A stretch of DNA of 64,000 nucleotides from Paenibacillus sp. ACRRX. Its GTDB lineage: Bacteria; Bacillota; Bacilli; Paenibacillales; Paenibacillaceae. The stretch is taken from the NCBI RefSeq assembly GCF_022346885.1, contig NZ_JAKRNK010000006.1:186001-250000 (forward strand). The letters are read 5' to 3'. The notes below the pieces were generated by a model, which made no database searches, was not told the origin of the DNA, and worked only from the letters and a program-made list of their open reading frames with translations. How positions within the stretch are numbered: position 1 is the first letter of the stretch; the number at the start of each line of letters is the position of its first letter. The position numbers were made by a program, and so were the translations under genes. Shown piece by piece: positions 35,137-43,643 of this stretch.

Positions 35137-35264
35137 TTGATATTTTAATCAATTGCCTTGACATATTCGTGGCTACCGAATATTGTGATATTTCCGATGA
35201 AGATTGATTTAACATCAGGTACGCCACAAGTCGTACTGTCGGTAGTGTCCTCATCTTCTTGTCA
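35137..35264 (-). pseudogene. IS4-type transposase N-terminal relic (second copy)
   Basis: The minus strand reads DKKMRTLPTVRLVAYLMLNQ, SSSEISQYSVATNMSRQLI. It matches 9218-9345 over about 130 bases with scattered changes. The pattern KK-x-RTLP...L-(M)-(L) and SSS-x-(E)IS resembles the N-terminus of IS4-family transposases. Confidence 0.45.
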
Positions 35265-35273
35265 AAAGCAGAT

Positions 35274-35343
35274 AACAAGAACTTGGGGACATAAAACAAA
35301 AAACCGCGATTTATGAGGTATGTAATGTCTCAACGTTCTTGTC
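35274..35343 (+). repeat. 70-base unit with inverted ends (copy 1)
   Basis: AACAAGAAC at the start and GTTCTTGTC at the end flank GGGGACATAAAACAAA and a central CGCGATTTA-TG segment. The same unit, also 70 bases, is at 41723-41792. The left arm also forms an imperfect 19-base hairpin with 35246-35264. Confidence 0.7.
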
Positions 35344-35516
35344 GACCAACATTTGTGCCTCCTCCTTTAGGAGTATTTGCATTGATCTGTTTAATAGTTT
35401 TTGGATTTTGAAAATAGTGTGCCTGTTGTCAGCTATATACGTCTTCTGTTGCAACATCATATGGATGTTCCAACGTAGCTAATTCGTAAAAAACAATATC
35501 TCTAATTTTGTTACTA
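35344..35516. other. Decayed coding sequence
   Basis: The minus strand near 35435-35505 reads RDIVFYELATLEHPYDVATE followed by a stop, probably a leftover from a lost gene. No intact gene is present. Confidence 0.3.
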
Positions 35517-35557
35517 AAAACGTCAGGATCATTGATTTTCCAAAGATCCTGGCGTTT
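35517..35557. terminator. Bidirectional terminator left of the MFS fragment
   Basis: AACGTCAGGATC pairs with GATCCTGGCGTT around a 14-base loop, with A-run before and CTTTT after. It lies past the end of the minus-strand transporter fragment. Confidence 0.75.
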
Positions 35558-35655
35558 CGCTTTTCTATTAAATATGCACCATATTATTAGATATTAGGCT
35601 AAAAAATAAGGTTTCTAAAAACTCCGTCACAAGTTTAAGCCATTCTAATTGATAA

Positions 35656-35991
35656 CTAGTGCGAATGATTTGTTGCACGTCTAACAAATAATGCTAATAG
35701 CAGACCGATTACGGCCACAATCACAATAGCGCCAAATGTAAATTGTGTACCTGCTGCAACTAGAGTTTCAGGGCTTGCTTTTGAATGCTCTACTGTAAAG
35801 CGGTGTTGTCCTATTGTCATGAGTGTAATTGCTAAAGCAGTACCAGCTGCGCCTGCAATCTGCTGAAGTGTATTTATGACAGCGGAACCATGAGAATACA
35901 ACTGTTTTGGTAAATCATTAAGTGAGTTTGTTGTCGCCGGTATAATCGTTGTTGATACACCTACATGGGGTAGTACCAGCGCAGCTGACAC
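35656..35991 (-). pseudogene. DHA2-type MFS transporter, C-terminal fragment
   Basis: The last 112 codons of a chimeric frame read [54 protein letters not shown] and [19 protein letters not shown]. This is the final part of a 14-helix drug efflux pump (LP-x-x-LY-x-HG-(S/T)A-x-NTLQQ). Its N-terminal 75% is replaced by Tn3 transposase sequence, in frame, just after QQYDQM. Confidence 0.8.
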
Positions 35992-38466
35992 CATTTGATC
36001 ATATTGCTGACGGATCAGTTCCCAATTAATCGGGCGCGTGAGTACATGCTGAAGGTTCGCATATGCATCAGTCATTCCCGGCTCCGGGCGGTATAACTTT
36101 TGTGTGTGAATAGCTTTTAATCGAGGCATAAGTTTGTAACCAAGTAAATGACAAAAGGCAAATGCAACCTCACTCTGTCCATGAGAATCAACATAATTCT
36201 TTTCCACTTCCATATCGGTGCAATGGCGCAACAACCCTTCCATCATCGCAGCGACTTCTGATGAAGAACACGATTTTAGCTGCGAGTAGATGCAAGTCGA
36301 ATTTTTCTCTACATGCCAATAAATCATAACACCGCGGCCGCGGTATCGGATATGTCATTCCGTCATGAGGTTCTGATCCCATGCCCCGAATTTCTTTGAA
36401 TCGGAGGCGCAAGATGTTGTTCCCTCACCCCATATTTCCTGCATCCGTACTTTGAAGATAGCGTTCACTACTTCGGAAATCGCGTTGCGAAGGTTATCTT
36501 TGTGAATGAATTTACGCCGGACATAAAGAAGGTCTTTATAGCTTTCACCATGATCACCGGCACTGACACGCTTTAAACCGGTATTCGTTCCCAAACCGTA
36601 AAGAGATAAGATCAACCGCTTTTGTAGCGTATCCCGGTCTAATATCTCTCGATGACCCACCGTCTTGAACATTTCTGTAAACGAAATACGTAGATCGGTT
36701 TCCTTCAAAATATCCAGTAAGCTGGTCATTGGCCAGCGGCGCGTAATTTCACCTTTTATCCGGATTAAATTAACCGGCTCTTCTTGAGGTTCCAATGGAG
36801 AAAGCGAGATCCAGCCTTTACCTTTATCAGTAATTCGTACTTTAGGGTTCTTCGGCATTCCCTCGTTTAATTTTTCAAGGCCTTGAATCATTTCCTGCTT
36901 TAGCGTAGTGATAAAAGAATCTGCATCCAGCGGCTGATTTAAAGCTTTGTAGTTTTCCTCCTGGCGTTCCTCGAAGTCTACCGGTAGGTCCTCATCCGGA
37001 TTCCGATACCGGTTCGCTCCGGATACCCAAATTTCTTTACATCGTAACTTATCCCGAAGCATTTGTAAGGCGCTGATTTCATAGTTGATCCTGTTTACTC
37101 GTTCTTGTCCCTTTTCATCTTTTTCGATGATAATTTCTTTGTAGTTATTACGGATCACCCCATTGATCGGAATTTCGTCGGTTAAGGGAAAATAGTGCAT
37201 TCCCGTTTGAGTGTATTTCTTGATTAGCTCAAGCGTGAGGATAACCGGACGATGAATGTCGTTATTAGAACGAAAATCAAGAATGCTAAGAATTTCAGGA
37301 ACTATCCGGCGGTAATGGCTGCCATAGGAGGCACGAATGACCGTATGGATTTTTTCGCGGTATGCCGGTCCAGTATGTTTAAATTCTTTGACCAAATCTT
37401 TTAGTGTTTGTTCGTTTACAACTGGGTACAGGACATCTTTAATGATTCCCTCCGGATGCTCGATGGCCGTCTGTGCCATGTTAAATAAAATGCCATACTT
37501 ATTGCTGACTCGTCGTAGATCGTTCAGAATTTCCTTATCGATTTTTCGTTCGGCGCGTACTCCGATACGGTGAATAATTTGAATAAGCAGATCGACCAGG
37601 TTATCCGATATTTCCATGCAGCGTAACCAAAAGAAAGTTGACAACAGCGTATATCGAATCGGATCGGGATGTCGGCGCAGCTCGCGTAGATCCTCAGTAG
37701 AAACGCGCTGCCGGTACTTTTTCAATACCTTGTGGGGAATGTCTCGAAATAAATCATCCGGAAGCTCCAAATTGCGAATAGTCCGCAATTTGTTAACTTC
37801 CTTCAGAACGCTATCCACCCCAGCACGACCAGGATCTGCCTTTAACTCATTAAATGATATTTGGATACTGTTGTCACTGGAGGCTTCTTCTTCGTCAATC
37901 TCTAAAAACGAAATGCTATCAATTAGAGAGTCTAACTGAGCTAAAGACGTGGAAGGTAGTTTTAGATATGTCGCTTGAAAGAAGGATTCTTCATATTTGT
38001 GAATGGCTGAACGGATCAAACGCTCAATGCGGTCTGGTGTGGGAGGTACGATTTTTAATTCATGGAATCGACGGTAAACGCGTTCCTTTAAATGCTCAAA
38101 TTCATGATCCTGATGCAGAACATGTTGACATAGCCATTCTGTCATTTCCTGAGCATCTTCTATCGTATCCTCGCGGAACCCGAAGAACTCCCGGATCTGT
38201 GTTCTGTGGTAGGTGATCGAACGACCAGTCCAATCGTACTGAGCATATAATTCTGGCTCAGAGAAGATTTGCTTTGCAATGTACGCGATCACCGCTTTGG
38301 AAACTTCGTACTTATGAGTTGGGAAACGGGCTTCATTTTGAAAAAACTTGAGTAGCACGGCAAATCCAATCCTGGTTTCCCCGGTCTTGTTCTCGATCAA
38401 CCTCATCTCGTTCGGTAGGATCGTATAATGCTCGATTAATTCGTCCAGTTCCCAATTTCGCTTCAT
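35992..38466 (-). mobile_element. Tn3-family transposase, frameshifted and C-terminally replaced
   Basis: From the ATG at 38466 (GGAGGGG upstream) 703 residues are open: the DUF4158 N-terminal domain (WELDELIEHYTILPNEMRLI, RIGFAVLLKFFQNE) and the DDE_Tnp_Tn3 domain up to DSKKFGAWDQNLMTE. A frameshift near 36360 follows, then [20 protein letters not shown] and [14 protein letters not shown], with the first two catalytic Asp residues. The remaining part with the catalytic Glu is lost at 35991. Full Tn3 transposases have about 990 residues. No resolvase or 38-bp inverted ends were seen nearby. Confidence 0.92.
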
Positions 38467-38798
38467 GTTATCCCCTCCAAAGTAAAGTTCCTATTACAGT
38501 GAGTATCGGAACGTAGTGCTTGAAATAAGTAGATCCAAGCTGTATTTTTTGGACAATACGAGTCTTAAATAGATCGAAGTTCCATATACAAAAATAAATT
38601 CGGAACTTTAAGTTATTCATGGGGATTAAGCTAAGGGGCAGGTTAGTTGCAATAAAAGGAAATCATTTACGACTTATCAAGATCAGGAAAAGGAATCGTT
38701 TTCCACCAAGCTTTTCATGACTTCGACCACCATCGAAGCATAATTGTGGTAAGATATTCAACAGCTGACACACGTTAATACGTTCAGGAGGGGACAAG
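38467..38798. other. Intergenic stretch
   Basis: No gene seen. It should contain the promoter of the 38799 gene and possibly a transposon end, but no clear 38-base inverted repeat was found by eye. Confidence 0.3.
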
Positions 38799-39485
38799 TT
38801 GGAAACAATACCGAATATCGTAGAAGTGGCAGCGCTCGTCGGCGATCCTTCGCGCGTCACGATGTTGCTTGAATTGTTAGGAGGTAAAGCTCTTCCTGCC
38901 AGCGAACTGGCGCGTGCCGCGCGTATTACGCCACAAACGGCAAGTTCGCATCTGGCAAAATTGGTCGAGGGGGGCTTGCTCGTCGTGGAAATGAGCGGTC
39001 GACACCGCTATTATCGGTTGGCTGGACCCGAAGTCGCATACGCGCTCGAAGCGCTCAATGTCATCGCAACGCAAAAGCCGATTCGGTCACTCAAGGAATA
39101 CGACCAGTCAAAAGTGTTGCGGTATGCTCGCACTTGCTACGACCATATCGCGGGAGAAGTGGGCGTGGAGCTGACTGATCGGCTACTTGCGTTGGGAATG
39201 ATCGAACGATCCGGTCGAGACTTTGTAGTTAGCACACAGGGATATGACCGTTTTAAGCACTTTGGCATCGATGTAGATAGCGTGCAAAAAGGAAGGCGCC
39301 ATTTTGCTAGGCAATGTCTGGATTGGAGCGAGAGGCGACACCATATCGCGGGTGGTCTTGGTACCGCAATTACCAACAGATTATTTGAACTTGAATGGAT
39401 TACGCGGATTCCCGGCGGGCGTGCCGTTCGCGTAACGGCCGCGGGTCTGAAGGGCTTGGCTGACGAGTTTGACCTGAAACTTTGA
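38799..39485 (+). CDS. ArsR-type winged-helix regulator, long form
   Basis: 228 residues from TTG (38799) with AGGAGGGG upstream. The N-terminal winged helix reads VGDPSRVTMLLELLGGKALP, SELARAARITPQTASSHLAK, VEMSGRHRYYRLAGPEVAYA. It lacks the CVC metal site. A C-terminal domain of about 120 residues has two HIAG motifs (CYDHIAGEVGVELTDRL, RHHIAGGLGTAITNRL), a duplicated unit seen in this regulator group. The codons are richer in G and C than those of neighbours. The flavin reductase gene follows after 90 bases and is likely its target or partner. Confidence 0.88.
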   Translation: METIPNIVEVAALVGDPSRVTMLLELLGGKALPASELARAARITPQTASSHLAKLVEGGLLVVEMSGRHRYYRLAGPEVAYALEALNVIATQKPIRSLKEYDQSKVLRYARTCYDHIAGEVGVELTDRLLALGMIERSGRDFVVSTQGYDRFKHFGIDVDSVQKGRRHFARQCLDWSERRHHIAGGLGTAITNRLFELEWITRIPGGRAVRVTAAGLKGLADEFDLKL

Positions 39486-39575
39486 CATGCAATTCACCTC
39501 AGCAACGTTGCATTCATTATTCGGTGAGAGTCGAATGATTTTCCCGTTATACTACTCGTTGAGGTGAGAGTTTAA

Positions 39576-40181
39576 ATGAATAAAAAAACGAAATTAGCAA
39601 TTCAGCTCATTCAGCCCAAAATACTGTACTTTGGCACTCCGGTCGTATTACTATCAACATTGAATGAGGATGGGACGACGAACCTCACACCGATGTCATC
39701 TGCTTGGGCTCTTGGGAATCGCATCGTTCTCGGGCTTGGCGGAGGCGGGAAGGGATTCGCCAACCTGCTCCGCTGTGGAGAATGCGTTGTCAACCTGCCG
39801 GATGCGTCACACTGGGGGCAAGTAGAAAAATTATCCAGGTTGACTGGGGCCAATCCAGTGCCAGATTACAAACGGGAGCTGTACCGATTTGAACACGATA
39901 AATTTTCAGCTGGTGGATTCACACCGCTTGCTTCAGATATCGTGAAACCGCAGCGAGTGGAAGAGTGCCCTTTGCAAATCGAGGCAAAAGTCGTCAACCT
40001 CCATCACTCAGAGGGATTTGCTATTATCGAGGTAGAGGTACAAAAAGTCCATGCTCATGAAGCGATTTTGCTAAGTGAGCAACATGTCAATCCAACCGCG
40101 TGGAACCCGCTGATTTACAGCTTTCGCCACTACTTTGGCCTGGATAAAGAGTTGGGCAAGACCTTTAAGTCAGAAACATGA
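39576..40181 (+). CDS. Flavin reductase-like (FMN-binding split-barrel) protein
   Basis: 201 residues; GAGGTGAGAG precedes the ATG. The N-terminal split barrel reads FGTPVVLLSTLNEDGTTNLT, PMSSAWALGNRIVLGLGGGG, and NLLRCGECVVNLPD, matching the DIM6/NTAB family of flavin reductase or nitroreductase-like proteins. Its substrate is unknown. It is downstream of the ArsR-type gene; inverted CACCTCA/TGAGGTG motifs in the gap (39492-39570) may be regulator sites. Confidence 0.88.
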   Translation: MNKKTKLAIQLIQPKILYFGTPVVLLSTLNEDGTTNLTPMSSAWALGNRIVLGLGGGGKGFANLLRCGECVVNLPDASHWGQVEKLSRLTGANPVPDYKRELYRFEHDKFSAGGFTPLASDIVKPQRVEECPLQIEAKVVNLHHSEGFAIIEVEVQKVHAHEAILLSEQHVNPTAWNPLIYSFRHYFGLDKELGKTFKSET

Positions 40182-40263
40182 TATGGACACTAGTTTCGAT
40201 GAAGAAATGAAAAGGCTAATTGAATCATTTGGAAATAAAATATTAGAAAACAGCGTTGACCGC

Positions 40264-40287
40264 TGAACTAACGGGTACGTTAGTTCA
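40264..40287. repeat. Perfect inverted repeat
   Basis: TGAACTAACG-GGTA-CGTTAGTTCA has 10-base perfect arms. This may be a mobile-element end or an RNA hairpin. Confidence 0.75.
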
Positions 40288-40325
40288 ACGAACAGGCTGC
40301 AATTGGTACAATTATCACTCATAAA

Positions 40326-40361
40326 AAGAACTCTCTACAGAAGTGGAGGGTTCTTACATTT
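40326..40361 (+). terminator. Probable terminator of the ArsR/flavin reductase unit
   Basis: AAGAACTCTC pairs with GAGGGTTCTT (one mismatch) and is followed by ACATTTTT. Confidence 0.6.
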
Positions 40362-40576
40362 TTATCCATATGTTTGCGGGTGGTGTCAGCTACGCTGGTA
40401 CTACCCCCACTTGTCAAATTGAACATTGGGTCTCTGCTAAGACCGTAAAGGAAGGAATCAATCTTTTTCATGCTTTCTGTATGTAAATGTAATGTACATT
40501 CTTTTTCTACAAAGTATCTATTATGTGAATAAGATTTCAGTTGCTCCTTTTAAGATTTTCTGATCCATATAACTAG

Positions 40577-40609
40577 AAAACGGCAGCTGAATGGCTGCCG
40601 TTACTTTTT
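40577..40609 (+). terminator. Strong hairpin next to the IS4 relic
   Basis: AACGGCAGC-TGAATG-GCTGCCGTT is perfect and is followed by ACTTTTTATG. It lies at the 3' edge of the IS4-type transposase relic, a common place for such hairpins. Confidence 0.8.
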
Positions 40610-40615
40610 ATGTAC

Positions 40616-40937
40616 TTGGTTCTGCTTCCCCTTCCTTTCTATGCCCCCGGGTATCCACAGTTGCAGAACCTCTAGGCGTAGCAAAAAAGCCCAAGCGAAC
40701 GACAAATAGCGCCGTTCTCTTGGGCATTTATGTTGATATATGAAAACACTAAAGAAAAGGAGTAGATTGCTAGTTTCCTCCCATAGAAATGAGGAGCTGC
40801 ATAACCGTCCCGAAAGGCAACTTTTTCTTGCGGGTAAAATCTTTTTCAGGTTTTTGGACATAGGGTGTTGGTGCGGCTGACATTTCTCTAATAAGGAATG
40901 TCAGCTTTTCTTTAAGTGACACCGCATATTCATTCAT
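40616..40937 (-). mobile_element. IS4-family transposase relic with internal deletion
   Basis: From the ATG at 40937 (GAGGGGG upstream) the minus strand reads NEYAVSLKEKLTFLIREMS, VQKPEKDFTRKKKLPFGTV and MQLLISMGGN, then a stop. This is the N-terminus of an IS4-family transposase. In other frames ERRYLSFAWAFLLRLEVL and IERKGKQNQVHKK follow to 40616 and may be its C-terminal end after a large deletion. The DDE core is gone. Confidence 0.65.
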
Positions 40938-41120
40938 TGGCATAACCCCCTCGTTTTTCAAGGGGCTACGCTACACATTTCCAACTTCCAGTCAAGTCCT
41001 ATTTGCGGTTTTTATGCAAAAAAAGAGCGGCTATCTACTCGATAACCTGCTCTCATGCTTGATTATGGTGTCCACGCCTTATCTTAATGACATTGCCTTC
41101 GAGGGTTCCTTTTTTATGAA

Positions 41121-41492
41121 TTAAGGCTTCTTGTTGTGCAAGAAGTATTGAATGTGTTTGTAAACGTCTTCACGAATTTTCACATCATGATTATGCTCAA
41201 AAATGTTAATATCAAGGAATTGACCATTCTCATATTCATATCTGAATATTTTAATCCCAGATCCAATATCCTTGGTGTTTCCCAATGTGTTTATCATTTC
41301 TCTGTACGTCATATCCTTTGTTATTTTAGCCAAATGAGACGACGTTATTTTTCTTATCTCATTTGTTAATCCTAGAATTTCATTATTATTTTCATCACGT
41401 GACTGTGCGTTATGGTTAGAGCATCCAAGTAATGTCGTCATTAAAGAAAAAAAAACTAAAATAAAAATAAATGTATTTTTCCGAACATGCAT
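41121..41492 (-). CDS. Small lipoprotein, unknown function
   Basis: 123 residues. The signal peptide ends in a lipobox, LLGC (Cys24), so the mature protein should be anchored to the outer face of the membrane. The rest is polar (SNHNAQSRDENNNEILGL) and carries a YREMINTLGNTKDIGSG segment reminiscent of small SmpA/OmlA-like folds in bacilli lipoproteins. GGGGACG-type upstream bases give a weak ribosome site. Monocistronic. Confidence 0.75.
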   Translation of the reverse strand: MHVRKNTFIFILVFFSLMTTLLGCSNHNAQSRDENNNEILGLTNEIRKITSSHLAKITKDMTYREMINTLGNTKDIGSGIKIFRYEYENGQFLDINIFEHNHDVKIREDVYKHIQYFLHNKKP

Positions 41493-41694
41493 TGCAACGT
41501 CCCCTTTCTTTTTGGTAGCGTGTATCGTTTACAAATAAAATAACTCATGGCCCTTCGCTTCTAAAAATCTTCTTTCCCAATTTATATGTCAACATCTTCT
41601 TTTTTATTATTTTGAGTCTATCATTGACTGCTCGTCAGAAAAACTTCCATCGTAACATGTGATCTTTAAGGTGAGAAGAGGATATATTCGGAAA
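41493..41694. other. Gene-free stretch
   Basis: Nothing recognised apart from the hairpin that follows at 41695. Confidence 0.3.
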
Positions 41695-41740
41695 TGTCCC
41701 CGAGTTCTTGTCAAAAGAAAATGACAAGAACTCGGGGACA
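41695..41740. repeat. Perfect 19-base inverted repeat
   Basis: TGTCCCCGAGTTCTTGTCA (41695-41713), loop AAAGAAAA, then its exact reverse complement (41722-41740). The homologous place at 35246-35291 has the same geometry with mismatches, and TGACAAGAAGATGAGGACA at 9218-9236 is a related single arm. Confidence 0.9.
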
Positions 41741-41792
41741 TAAAACAAAGAAACGCGATTTAAGTGGTATGTGATGTCACAACGTTCTTGTC
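41723..41792 (+). repeat. 70-base unit with inverted ends (copy 2)
   Basis: GACAAGAAC (41723-41731) and GTTCTTGTC (41784-41792) form perfect 9-base inverted ends. The interior matches the unit at 35274-35343 with a few changes. It is MITE-like in shape. Confidence 0.75.
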
Positions 41793-41813
41793 ATCCGTCA
41801 TCTTTTTTATCCA

Positions 41814-42395
41814 TTATGACTGAGACAAAAGTCCTTTTACAAACAATGGGACACTATGCTTATAGAACTCTTCCTCGGTGACGAGTTGGGACTGATATTG
41901 CCCGTGAATCAGCTCGCTCATCTGAAAACCGTAGCACATCGAGAGAAAAGACATGGCGGCAAGACGCTCATCCTGTCTGGCTATAACTTTTTTCTTGTGC
42001 AAGCGTTCAAAATATTCAACCAGCAAGGAGTGCAGCTTCGCCGGCGGATCGGCCAGCATTCTGTCCAATTCGGGAAGCATTCCTTTGTCGCGGATGCCAA
42101 TCATAATGATGTCCGCATTTTTATGGAAAAACAAACGGTACTGCAGGCTTACATTCAGCAGATCGACTTCTGGATTATCGGTCGCTTCCTCTTTTAACAG
42201 CTTCTCAAATTGCGGGATATCCGAATGTCTTTCAATGATGGCTTCCAATATGCCTTGCTTGCTTCCAAATTGCCGGAAAATCGTAGATTCATTGACTTTA
42301 GCTTCCGCTGCAATGGCTTTGGTGCTTACTCCCCGATAGCCATTCTTTTTAATAAGCCGTGTCGCAGTCTCAATGATTCTGTCAGAAGTATTCAT
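41814..42395 (-). CDS. TetR/AcrR-family transcriptional regulator
   Basis: 193 residues; AAAGGAG precedes the ATG. The N-terminal helix-turn-helix reads IIETATRLIKKNGYRGVSTK, AIAAEAKVNESTIFRQFGSK, the TetR signature. It lies downstream of the FAH hydrolase gene on the same strand, and palindromes in the divergent promoter region (43558-43569) and before its own start (about 42440, ACAAGTATTGC) are candidate operators. It likely controls the FAH/MBL pair. Confidence 0.92.
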   Translation of the reverse strand: MNTSDRIIETATRLIKKNGYRGVSTKAIAAEAKVNESTIFRQFGSKQGILEAIIERHSDIPQFEKLLKEEATDNPEVDLLNVSLQYRLFFHKNADIIMIGIRDKGMLPELDRMLADPPAKLHSLLVEYFERLHKKKVIARQDERLAAMSFLSMCYGFQMSELIHGQYQSQLVTEEEFYKHSVPLFVKGLLSQS

Positions 42396-42486
42396 TGTAT
42401 TTCTCCTTTTGCAGATGTTAAACCTATTCTACTACAAGTATTGCCCATGTAGCAGGGTTGGGATTATCATTTTCATAAACGTATAT

Positions 42487-43497
42487 TCAAGGAATATCAT
42501 TTCTTTTTCCCCAGCGGCTTGGTTCTGTAATCTTGACATGATCAGGCACCAATTGCGTGAGCGTGCCTAATTTTTCGAATGTAATCTGGATTCGGTCAGA
42601 GGGCAACAGCCATTGTTCAGTCTCGATTGCGCAGCAATCCGGTATTGTCCCCATTCCTATAATCGTGCCTGGGAGCGGCGTGAAAACTTTGAGAACCTCC
42701 TCCATCACTTTTGCAGGGTGTGCAGAATACTCGGATGTGCTTCCTTTCCAATGCAGTCTCTCCCCGATGCGTACATCCACTTCCAGTGACAGTGGGTTGT
42801 CGATTTCATCAGGCGTAACTAGAAATGGTCCTATTCCTTTGCTGCGATCAAAATCTTTGCAGCGCGTCGGTCCGGTCATCGCCAGAAAATCCGGCCACTG
42901 CACATCGCGAATAGTACTGTCGTTAAAAATAACATAACCTGCAATGCAGTTCCCCTTCCCTGTAACCATGGCCAGCTCTGGCTCAATATCCAGGTAAGAA
43001 GAGTACGATGGCCAATGAATCGTATCCCCATCGCCAATTAATGCATTATGGTTACACTTGTAATAACTGAAAGTTACTTTATCCGGATCTTTCTGAAATT
43101 TTTCAGCAATTTTTTGTTTAAGCTCTTCTCTTTCCGGCCCTGTGTATTCTCTTTGCAGCAGATTTACGCCAGCATTTCTAAGATGTCTTGGCGTCAACCC
43201 GAAATCGATAAGCGCAGCCGGATTCGGAACCGGCGAGAGCAGCTTTACCTCTGCAATCGGGCAGATTTCATTTTCATTGAATTGATGCGTCTGTTCGACA
43301 GCATATTGCATTAATTCCTTAGCGGCATCATAACTTGCCGGCAAATAATGAAGATAGCTGTCCATACTTTCAAGACTGTCAACGAATCTTCCCTGCTTTT
43401 TCAAGATTGCGGCAAATGAAACGACAAAGTTATCGTTTATCACAAGCCCAAACAAATGTTCCTGAGATGTCTTGGTTTTAAAGGTTACTAGCTTCAT
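42487..43497 (-). CDS. Fumarylacetoacetate hydrolase-family protein
   Basis: 336 residues; GGAGG precedes the ATG. The C-terminal FAH fold has the family's metal and substrate residues in DIEPELAMVTGKGN, VIFNDSTIRDVQ, and GPFLVTPDEI. The N-terminal part (about 1-110) is a cap region. Family members hydrolyse C-C bonds or isomerise acylpyruvates and are found in aromatic-compound breakdown. It is divergent from an MBL hydrolase and shares its control region, suggesting one small catabolic unit under the TetR regulator. Confidence 0.9.
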   Translation of the reverse strand: MKLVTFKTKTSQEHLFGLVINDNFVVSFAAILKKQGRFVDSLESMDSYLHYLPASYDAAKELMQYAVEQTHQFNENEICPIAEVKLLSPVPNPAALIDFGLTPRHLRNAGVNLLQREYTGPEREELKQKIAEKFQKDPDKVTFSYYKCNHNALIGDGDTIHWPSYSSYLDIEPELAMVTGKGNCIAGYVIFNDSTIRDVQWPDFLAMTGPTRCKDFDRSKGIGPFLVTPDEIDNPLSLEVDVRIGERLHWKGSTSEYSAHPAKVMEEVLKVFTPLPGTIIGMGTIPDCCAIETEQWLLPSDRIQITFEKLGTLTQLVPDHVKITEPSRWGKRNDIP

Positions 43498-43557
43498 GTT
43501 GCAGCGCCTCCATCCATGTTGTGTCTGTTACTAGCATATTACATAAAGATAATGCAT

Positions 43558-43598
43558 GCAAGTACTTGCTTGCATTTGTATTTTACATTCTCTATACT
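43558..43598 (+). promoter_or_regulatory. Promoter and operator of the MBL hydrolase gene
   Basis: TTGCAT (43570-43575), a 17-base spacer and TATACT (43593-43598) form a good sigma-A promoter. The perfect palindrome GCAAGTACTTGC (43558-43569) abuts the -35 and is a likely TetR operator, also placed to affect the divergent FAH gene. Confidence 0.75.
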
Positions 43599-43643
43599 AA
43601 AGACATGCCTCACCCCAAAACATATACACAAAGGAGAATTTTC

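Larger units (their letters stand above)
40182..40576. other. Gene-poor stretch with hairpins
   Basis: A 27-codon frame (MDTSFDEEMKRLIESFGN...) at about 40188-40268 could be a gene remnant. Two hairpins follow and are listed separately. No intact gene. Confidence 0.3.

Noticed and set aside
40188-40268. 27-codon frame after the flavin reductase gene
   Set aside because: It has no ribosome site and no recognisable family; more likely leftover sequence.
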